This document shows, piece by piece, positions 1-4,356 of a stretch of 6,031 bases of DNA. A program made the translations under genes and the position numbers. The stretch's first letter is position 1; every line of letters begins with the position of its first letter. The stretch is from Alphaproteobacteria bacterium. Lineage in GTDB: Bacteria > Pseudomonadota > Alphaproteobacteria > Micavibrionales > Micavibrionaceae. Where the stretch lies: assembly GCA_030639165.1 (NCBI GenBank), contig DAOWDF010000113.1:1-6031 (forward strand), written 5' to 3'. The notes below the pieces were generated by a model that saw only the letters and a list, made by a program, of their open reading frames with translations, made no database searches and was not told where the DNA came from.

Positions 1-632
1 CCAAGATCATCTTCAATGAACTCCTGTACCTCGCGTCCACGCTCGCCGACAAGCCCGATGATTGAGACATCCGCCGCAGTATAACGCGCCATCATTGATA
101 GCAGCACCGACTTACCCACGCCTGAGCCAGAGAAAATACCCATACGCTGCCCCTCACAAGTAGCCAAAAACGTATTAACGCAGCGCACACCAAGATCTAG
201 TTGCTTGCCCAAACGCTGGCGGGAATGCGGGGCTGGAGGTTTATTGCGCAAGGCAATAGCAACATCACCGCTTATAATCTTACCCTTACCATCTATTGGC
301 TCGGCCATGCCATTTATAACTCGACCCAACCATTTATCTGTAGGGTTAATCGAAGGCTCGGAGCGCTGAATATAAGCTTTGCAGCCAAGCCCTACCCCTT
401 CTAATGTACCAAACGGCATAAGTAATGCCTGCCCATCACGGAAACCAATTACCTCACATGGAATGTCAATATTTCCATTTGGTCGTAAATGCACCATAGA
501 GCCTATGCTAAGCGCATCGCCAAAGCCGGCTATTTCCACCAAAAGTCCGAGCACCTTGGTCACGCTGCCGAAGGCATTGCACTCTGGAATGGCGTTTATA
601 TAATTCTCGACTTGTTCGGCTAATCTATTCAT
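1..632 (-). CDS. fliI: Flagellar protein export ATPase FliI, N-terminal part (runs off left edge)
   Basis: FliI is the cytoplasmic ATPase of the flagellar type III export apparatus; it forms a hexamer at the base of the flagellum and helps deliver export substrates, working with FliH and FliJ. The minus strand translates without interruption into 210 codons plus two bases. Residues about 20-92 form the N-terminal beta-barrel region of the F1/FliI family. The P-loop is SGSGVGKS at 168-175, with K174 and S175 as the nucleotide-binding residues, inside the FliI-typical stretch MGIFSGSGVGKSVLLSMMAR. GERGREV follows at 196-202, with E197 in the position of the catalytic glutamate of F1-beta. This separates it from F1 beta, which has GERTREG there. 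The start at 632 has an AGGA Shine-Dalgarno (plus-strand 641-644) eight bases upstream. The family is usually about 440 residues, so about half is missing beyond the edge, where fliJ might follow. It is divergent from ctrA. A virulence T3SS ATPase is the alternative, but the ctrA neighbour favours the flagellar one. Confidence 0.93.
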   Translation of the reverse strand, partial: MNRLAEQVENYINAIPECNAFGSVTKVLGLLVEIAGFGDALSIGSMVHLRPNGNIDIPCEVIGFRDGQALLMPFGTLEGVGLGCKAYIQRSEPSINPTDKWLGRVINGMAEPIDGKGKIISGDVAIALRNKPPAPHSRQRLGKQLDLGVRCVNTFLATCEGQRMGIFSGSGVGKSVLLSMMARYTAADVSIIGLVGERGREVQEFIEDDL

Positions 633-640
633 GGTGATTA

Positions 641-644
641 TCCT
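641..644 (-). promoter_or_regulatory. Ribosome binding site of fliI
   Basis: On the minus strand AGGA sits eight bases before the ATG at 632, within AAGGTTAGGATAATCACC. It supports this start codon over any later in-frame one. Confidence 0.6.
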
Positions 645-672
645 AACCTTTATTGCCAACAAAAACACACAT

Positions 673-723
673 AATTAGTTAATATTTGCTAAACAATTTG
701 TACAATTAGTTAATATTTGTTAA
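673..723. repeat. Tandemly placed 20-bp direct repeat with TTAA boxes
   Basis: Bases 673-692 and 704-723 are identical except at one position (c689 versus t720); the first 16 bases, aattagttaatatttg, match exactly. The copies start 31 bases apart, close to three helical turns, which would put bound proteins on the same face of the DNA. Each copy contains TTAA, then six bases, then CTAA or TTAA. The arrangement looks like paired operator sites. CtrA is the obvious candidate ligand, but this is not shown by the sequence. Confidence 0.75.
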
Positions 724-742
724 TATATTAATAAAGGTTAAC

Positions 743-747
743 GACTC
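743..747. promoter_or_regulatory. GANTC (CcrM-type) site upstream of ctrA
   Basis: The sequence GACTC lies 46 bases before the ctrA start, directly after the last TTAA box (738-741). In Caulobacter a GANTC site in the ctrA P1 promoter ties transcription to the methylation state of the replicating chromosome. The same arrangement here is suggestive. That the site is methylated or regulatory is inference. Confidence 0.5.
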
Positions 748-782
748 ATGCTTAGCCTTTTTTTACGAGTTCATAACATTTA

Positions 783-787
783 GAGGG
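783..787 (+). promoter_or_regulatory. Ribosome binding site of ctrA
   Basis: GAGGG precedes the ATG at 794 by six bases and fixes the start; translation from here begins with MRVLLVEDD, the expected N-terminus of a CtrA receiver domain. Confidence 0.65.
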
Positions 788-793
788 TAGTTT

Positions 794-1501
794 ATGCGGG
801 TTTTATTAGTAGAAGATGATAGTTCAACAGCCAAAAGTATTGAGCTAATGCTCAAATCTGAGGGTTATATAATTGATATAACTGATTTAGGCGAGGACGG
901 ACTTGATCTTGGTAAAATCTATGATTACGACATTATAATACTTGATTTGATGTTACCTGATATGGATGGGTATGATGTTTTAAAGGCGTTCCGCGCTGCT
1001 AAAATCGAAACTCCTATTTTAATACTTTCTGGCTTGACAGAACTAGATAACAAGCTGAAAGGCCTAGGCTTTGGCGCTGATGATTATCTTACTAAGCCAT
1101 TTGATAAACGTGAACTAGTTGCGCGCATACAAGCAATTGTTCGGAGATCACAAGGGCATGCACAAAGCATAATTGAAACTGGTGACCTTAAAGTTAACCT
1201 TGATAGTAGAACTATCGAAGCTAAGGGTCAGCATTTACATCTTACAGGGAAAGAATACAGCATTATAGAGCTGCTATCTTTGCGTAAAGGCTCAACCCTA
1301 ACCAAAGAAATGTTCCTAAATCACCTTTATGGCGGTATGGATGAGCCTGAAGTTAAAATTATTGACGTATTTATCTGCAAGCTCCGCAAGAAGTTGGCCG
1401 ATGCTACAGATGGCACAAACTATATTGAAACTGTCTGGGGGCGTGGTTATGTGTTGCGTGATCCTAAAGTAGATGACGATAAAAAAGCTGTAAATGGTTA
1501 G
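794..1501 (+). CDS. ctrA: CtrA, cell-cycle transcriptional regulator (OmpR/PhoB-type response regulator)
   Basis: CtrA is the alphaproteobacterial master response regulator. Phosphorylated through the CckA-ChpT relay, it binds TTAA-type sites and controls cell-cycle, division and flagellar genes; in Caulobacter it also blocks the replication origin. The 235-residue product has a receiver domain (about 1-118) with the acidic cluster E7-D8-D9, phospho-acceptor D51 in ILDLMLPDMDG, S79 and K101 in the YLTKPF motif. A winged-helix output domain covers about 126-224. Long stretches are close to Caulobacter CtrA as I recall it, notably LTGKEY (150-155), SLRKGSTLTKEMFLNHLYGG (162-181), KIIDVFICKLRKKL and ETVWGRGYVLRDP. 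That similarity distinguishes it from generic PhoB or OmpR paralogues. Length is near the usual 230 or so. The start has GAGGG (783-787) six bases upstream. Oddity: the tail after LRDP is acidic and basic and ends in AVNG, without the terminal Ala-Ala that ClpXP recognises in Caulobacter CtrA. Confidence 0.96.
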   Translation: MRVLLVEDDSSTAKSIELMLKSEGYIIDITDLGEDGLDLGKIYDYDIIILDLMLPDMDGYDVLKAFRAAKIETPILILSGLTELDNKLKGLGFGADDYLTKPFDKRELVARIQAIVRRSQGHAQSIIETGDLKVNLDSRTIEAKGQHLHLTGKEYSIIELLSLRKGSTLTKEMFLNHLYGGMDEPEVKIIDVFICKLRKKLADATDGTNYIETVWGRGYVLRDPKVDDDKKAVNG

Positions 1502-1527
1502 TATTTAGGATCTTTTTTAATAATTAT

Positions 1528-1560
1528 AATCCTCGTGGTTTTATGCTACGGGGATTTTTT
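1528..1560 (+). terminator. Intrinsic terminator of ctrA
   Basis: An 11-bp stem pairs 1528-1538 (aatcctcgtgg) with 1546-1556 (ctacggggatt). It has two G-U wobbles and a seven-base loop, and a run of T at 1557-1560 follows directly. It starts 27 bases after the ctrA stop codon. It should separate ctrA from pgsA, implying that ctrA is monocistronic and pgsA has its own promoter. Confidence 0.85.
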
Positions 1561-1601
1561 ATATTTATAGATAAACTTAAATAGACTTTTTCAGTGACTT
1601 C

Positions 1602-1607
1602 TATAAA
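1602..1607 (+). promoter_or_regulatory. Candidate -10 element giving a nearly leaderless pgsA mRNA
   Basis: TATAAA ends nine bases before the pgsA ATG. Normal spacing from a -10 would put the transcription start around 1614, about three bases before the start codon. This would explain why no Shine-Dalgarno is visible. No good -35 hexamer is found 16-18 bases upstream, so the call is tentative. Confidence 0.35.
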
Positions 1608-1616
1608 CTGCCCATC

Positions 1617-2201
1617 ATGGATATCATTAAAAACAATATAGCTAATATTTTGACGGTTACGCGGCTTTTATTATTGCCGTTTATAATTGCCCTATTCTAT
1701 TGGGAGGCAAGTATTACAGGTAATATTGGCAAGGGCGCAGTCGCTTGGTTATCGTTACTTATATATGCGGCAGCGGCTACCACTGATTTCTTTGATGGTT
1801 ATATAGCAAGAAAGCTAAATCAGATCAGTGATTTTGGGACATTCCTTGACCCTATATCAGACAAGATTTTTGTAGCAACAATATTGATATTGCTTGTCGC
1901 GTTTGGACGCATTGAAGGCGCGGCTATAATTCTGGTAATACTAATATTTGCGCGTGAGTTCTTGGTATCGGGATTGCGCGAATTTCTGGGCCCCAAAAAC
2001 ATTAAAGTTCCAGTTAGTAAAACAGCCAAATGGAAGACCAGTTTTCAAATGCTAAGCCTTGGTTTTTTGATCATTGGCCCTTATTCACCTTATGCAACGG
2101 AACTAGGAATAATATTACTGACCATTGCCACTATATTAACGCTGATAACTGGTATTATCTATATGATTATTGGGTTTAAGCATATGAAAGATCAAGCATA
2201 G
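1617..2201 (+). CDS. pgsA: CDP-diacylglycerol--glycerol-3-phosphate 3-phosphatidyltransferase (PgsA)
   Basis: PgsA is an inner-membrane enzyme that condenses CDP-diacylglycerol with sn-glycerol 3-phosphate to give phosphatidylglycerol phosphate and CMP, the committed step to phosphatidylglycerol and cardiolipin. The 194-residue product has the complete CDP-alcohol phosphotransferase signature D-x2-DG-x2-AR-x8-G-x3-D-x3-D: D57, D60-G61, A64-R65, G74, D78 and D82, the metal- and CDP-binding residues. The N-terminus NIANILTVTRLLLLPF is typical of PgsA, as is FAREFLVSGLREF (111-123). Hydrophobic segments lie at about 8-28, 41-56, 83-112, 144-155 and 163-187, consistent with a polytopic protein. 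Length agrees with the family (about 180-200). No Shine-Dalgarno is visible before 1617, but the N-terminal match supports this start, and the mRNA may be almost leaderless. The stop codon touches the pyrD start. Phosphatidylserine synthase or cardiolipin synthase of the same superfamily is less likely given the N-terminal and REF motifs. Confidence 0.93.
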   Translation: MDIIKNNIANILTVTRLLLLPFIIALFYWEASITGNIGKGAVAWLSLLIYAAAATTDFFDGYIARKLNQISDFGTFLDPISDKIFVATILILLVAFGRIEGAAIILVILIFAREFLVSGLREFLGPKNIKVPVSKTAKWKTSFQMLSLGFLIIGPYSPYATELGIILLTIATILTLITGIIYMIIGFKHMKDQA

Positions 2202-3275
2202 ATGCTGCAATTATATAAATATGTCCGCCCTGCGGTTTTTAAAATTGACCCTGAAGCTGCGCATGGAATGACCATTAAAGCGCTCAAAACAGGAGCGCTG
2301 CGTCCCTGCTCTGTTGTTAGCTCGCCAATATTAGAACAGGAAATTTTTTGCCTTAAATTTCCTAATCCTGTAGGCATGTCGGCTGGATTTGATAAGAACG
2401 CCGAAGTCATCGCCCCTGCGCTAAAACTAGGATTTGGGTCTACAGAAGTTGGCACGGTAACGCCCAAACCACAAGGCGGCAATCCGCGCCCGCGTATATT
2501 CCGTGATCCCAAAAGTGGTTCGGTTATTAACCGCATGGGATTTCCTAATGGTGGCTTACGAGTATTTAAGCCAAATATCGAGAAATTCATAAATTCTACG
2601 AATAAGCCAAATGGCGTTGTCGGAATTAATATAGGCATGAATAAGGATCAAAGTGATCCTGCTGCGGATTATTGCGCACTTATATCTGAGCTGGCTCCGC
2701 TGGCAGATTATTTGACCGTGAACATTTCATCGCCTAATACTGCTGGCCTGCGGGACTTACAGCAGAAAGATGCTCTGGCGGATCTGATAGGCAAAATGAT
2801 GGAAGCGCGAGAGGAAGCTTGCCCTGATAGTCCCCCTGCCCTGCTAATAAAGCTTGCGCCTGATTTGGATGAAAAACAGCAGCAAGAAATTGCCGAGACA
2901 TTACTTAGCGCTAAAGTTGACGGAGTGATATTATCCAATACTACGCTGGATAGACCTGAATTTTTGCCTGAGAAATTCCGCGGGGAAAAAGGCGGCTTGA
3001 GCGGCGTTCCTGTGCGGGAAAAATCCACTAATATTATACGCAACTTCTATAACCTTACAGGTGGGAAGCTACCTATTATCGGGGTTGGCGGCATATCTAA
3101 TGCTAGCCATGCTTATGAGAAAATCAGAGCGGGGGCTAGCCTTGTGCAGCTTTATACTGGAATGATCTATGAAGGCCCTGCTATCGCCAACAATATCAAC
3201 AAGGGCTTAATTGAATTATTAGAGCGCGATGGCTTTGCCTCTATCACGGATGCTATTGGCGCGGATAATAAGTAA
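2202..3275 (+). CDS. pyrD: Dihydroorotate dehydrogenase (quinone), class 2
   Basis: PyrD oxidises dihydroorotate to orotate, the fourth step of de novo pyrimidine synthesis, passing electrons through FMN to membrane quinone. The 357 residues fit class 2 enzymes (about 335-370). The N-terminal extension (about 1-40, starting MLQLYKYVRPAVFKIDPEAAH) is the membrane-associated helical part that class 1 enzymes lack. Visible motifs are GMSAGFDKNAE (58-68, FMN-binding K65), GTVTPKPQGGNPRPR (84-98), NRMGFPN (110-116), NISSPNT (174-180) with the catalytic serine S177 that marks class 2, LLIKLAPD (214-221), SNTT (245-248), KGGLSG (263-268) and GVGGISN (294-300, FMN phosphate site). It directly follows pgsA (TAGATG), with only a weak purine stretch (GAAAG, 2185-2189) upstream, so translation is probably coupled to pgsA. 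All key residues are intact. A 59-base gap separates it from the next gene. Confidence 0.96.
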   Translation: MLQLYKYVRPAVFKIDPEAAHGMTIKALKTGALRPCSVVSSPILEQEIFCLKFPNPVGMSAGFDKNAEVIAPALKLGFGSTEVGTVTPKPQGGNPRPRIFRDPKSGSVINRMGFPNGGLRVFKPNIEKFINSTNKPNGVVGINIGMNKDQSDPAADYCALISELAPLADYLTVNISSPNTAGLRDLQQKDALADLIGKMMEAREEACPDSPPALLIKLAPDLDEKQQQEIAETLLSAKVDGVILSNTTLDRPEFLPEKFRGEKGGLSGVPVREKSTNIIRNFYNLTGGKLPIIGVGGISNASHAYEKIRAGASLVQLYTGMIYEGPAIANNINKGLIELLERDGFASITDAIGADNK

Positions 3276-3280
3276 TATCT

Positions 3281-3296
3281 CGGCATAAAATTTGCA
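3281..3296 (+). promoter_or_regulatory. Candidate sigma-54 (-24/-12) promoter
   Basis: CGGCAT-AAAAT-TTGCA matches the sigma-54 consensus TGGCAC-N5-TTGCA in 9 of 11 defined bases. The invariant GG (3282-3283) and GC (3294-3295) have the required ten bases between them. Transcription would start near 3307, 28 bases before the ATG of the EAL-domain gene. Caulobacter class III/IV flagellar genes use sigma-54, which suits a TipF-like gene. A single match of this kind can arise by chance. Confidence 0.45.
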
Positions 3297-3320
3297 TAGA
3301 TAACTGATAGCAACGCGATC

Positions 3321-3326
3321 AGAGGG
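3321..3326 (+). promoter_or_regulatory. Ribosome binding site of the EAL-domain gene
   Basis: AGAGGG lies eight bases before the ATG at 3335. It favours this start over the in-frame ATG at 3350 (Met6), which would be 23 bases away. Confidence 0.6.
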
Positions 3327-3334
3327 CAAATTAT

Positions 3335-4285
3335 ATGAGCAGAAATTCTATGAACAGCAAACAAACTCAGGTTTCTAATGATGTGATACCTGCCTTTCTC
3401 ACCCCCGATCATATAATAAATAAACGACTAAAAGAGGAAAAAGCTGCCCTAGCAAAGGCAAATATGCCTAGCATTACTGACATTATTGAAGAAAAATCTA
3501 TATCTCAAAATGAAGAGGCTATTAGTGATTTTGTTATACGCGAGAGCTTGCACCGCGCTATTGAATATAGCAGCCTCGATCTGTTTATGCAGCCCGTTGT
3601 AACCCTGCCCCAACGTCATGTTGATTTTTATGAATTTTATGGGAGACTACGCACCAGACCAGGTATATACCTTGCGGCGCAAGACTATATGAAGATGGCA
3701 AGCGAGGAGCATATAATATCACGACTTGATACTATATTCCTGACAAACTGCCTTAAAGTAATTGAAAAACAGCGGCGTAGAGTTAGTAAGCCCCTTTCAT
3801 ATTTTATAAATATAAGGCCATATTCCCTACGAGACCATGATTTTATGCATGAGCTATCACGTATCATAGCAGAATACAAAGATATTGCTGGATCGCTTAT
3901 ACTCGAAATGCATTACAATTCCTTTGTAATGTTATCACCAGCCGAGAAGAAGATTATTGCTCGTTTAGCGGATATTGGCTGTCGATTTTCGCTGGATCAT
4001 TTAAATGATATTCCAACCGATTTTAAATATTTACGCGATAATCATGTTAGCTTTATCAAGTTGAATGCGCAGATGATCATCGAAAGCGGAAAAACGGAAA
4101 AGGGATTTGCAGAAATTTTGGCTAAGAAAAATAATCTTGATGTAAACGGAATAGACATGATCATAGAAAAAATAGAGAATGAACACGACCTTATAGAGCT
4201 GCTGGATTACGACATAATACACGGACAAGGTTTTCTATTTGGCCGCCCTGATTTTCAAGGGGTTTATGTTCACTCTGTTGCTTAG
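3335..4285 (+). CDS. Degenerate EAL-domain protein, TipF-like (probable c-di-GMP receptor)
   Basis: EAL domains bind or hydrolyse cyclic di-GMP. This 316-residue protein has a polar N-terminal part (about 1-65, no membrane segment or signal) and one EAL domain at about 68-308. The motif is changed from EAL to EFY (E100, in FYEFYGRLR), which resembles the FYES-type motif I recall for Caulobacter TipF. Canonical EAL residues retained by position are E100, N159 (FINIRPYS), E191 (LILEM), D221, K242 (FIKLN), E278 and E281 (EKIEN, for EGVET) and Q298 (GQGFLFGRP). The second Asp of the DD pair is lost (D221-H222), and loop 6 DFGTG reads HLNDI. This suggests weak or no phosphodiesterase activity but possible ligand binding. 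TipF is a membrane-anchored flagellum-positioning protein of about 450 residues; the anchor and coiled coil are absent here, so equivalence is unproven. A -24/-12-like site lies upstream and a YejA-like gene follows 71 bases downstream. Confidence 0.82.
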   Translation: MSRNSMNSKQTQVSNDVIPAFLTPDHIINKRLKEEKAALAKANMPSITDIIEEKSISQNEEAISDFVIRESLHRAIEYSSLDLFMQPVVTLPQRHVDFYEFYGRLRTRPGIYLAAQDYMKMASEEHIISRLDTIFLTNCLKVIEKQRRRVSKPLSYFINIRPYSLRDHDFMHELSRIIAEYKDIAGSLILEMHYNSFVMLSPAEKKIIARLADIGCRFSLDHLNDIPTDFKYLRDNHVSFIKLNAQMIIESGKTEKGFAEILAKKNNLDVNGIDMIIEKIENEHDLIELLDYDIIHGQGFLFGRPDFQGVYVHSVA

Positions 4286-4297
4286 AAAAAATTCCAC

Positions 4298-4325
4298 GTG
4301 ACATTAATATCCTCCCTGATAGAAT
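4298..4325 (+). promoter_or_regulatory. Candidate sigma-70-type promoter for the yejA-like gene
   Basis: GTGACA (4298-4303) matches TTGACA at 5 of 6 positions and TAGAAT (4320-4325) matches TATAAT at 5 of 6, with a 16-base spacer. Transcription would begin near 4332, leaving a leader of about 25 bases that includes the ribosome binding site. No terminator is seen between the preceding stop and this element, so read-through from the EAL gene is also possible. Confidence 0.5.
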
Positions 4326-4341
4326 GATTTCCTTATCATAT

Positions 4342-4348
4342 AAAGGGA
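4342..4348 (+). promoter_or_regulatory. Ribosome binding site of the yejA-like gene
   Basis: AAAGGGA ends eight bases before the ATG at 4357. Translation from there gives a clear signal peptide, which confirms the start. Confidence 0.65.
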
Positions 4349-4356
4349 TTATAAAT

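Larger units (their letters stand above)
633..793. promoter_or_regulatory. Divergent fliI / ctrA control region
   Basis: These 161 bases separate two divergent start codons, so they must hold both promoters unless one gene is read from further away. The region is very AT-rich. It contains a near-perfect 20-bp direct repeat (673-692 and 704-723), TTAA boxes at 679, 710, 720, 728 and 738, and one GACTC at 743-747. TTAA pairs are the recognition signature of CtrA in alphaproteobacteria, and CtrA autoregulation plus control of flagellar genes is established in Caulobacter. Here, however, the spacer is six or four bases rather than the canonical seven. I could not assign confident -35/-10 elements: TATATT at 724-729 is a possible -10 for ctrA, but no well-placed -35 accompanies it. 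That CtrA binds here is inference. Confidence 0.6.

Noticed and set aside
201..603. Two overlapping plus-strand open frames (67 and 74 codons)
   Set aside because: They lie antisense to fliI, whose minus-strand frame carries the P-loop and other family motifs; neither translation resembles a protein family.
698..705. Palindrome TTGTACAA as a dedicated operator
   Set aside because: It is only eight bases and does not extend on either side, so it is not significant in such AT-rich DNA; it also overlaps a poor -35-like match without a well-spaced -10.
679..741. Canonical CtrA sites (TTAA-N7-TTAA)
   Set aside because: I measured the spacing between TTAA starts as 31, 10, 8 and 10 bases; none is the 11 needed. 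Only the N6 variant is reported, as a hypothesis.
1577..1580. A TTAA half-site upstream of pgsA as a CtrA target
   Set aside because: No second TTAA lies 11 bases away on either side; single TTAA tetramers are common at this base composition.
2192..2638. A 148-codon minus-strand open frame
   Set aside because: It is a shadow of pyrD, which has all class 2 dihydroorotate dehydrogenase motifs in the plus frame; the antisense frame has no recognisable domain or ribosome binding site.
3276..3334. Terminator between pyrD and the EAL gene
   Set aside because: I found no stem-loop followed by a T run in these 59 bases, so co-transcription with pyrD cannot be excluded.
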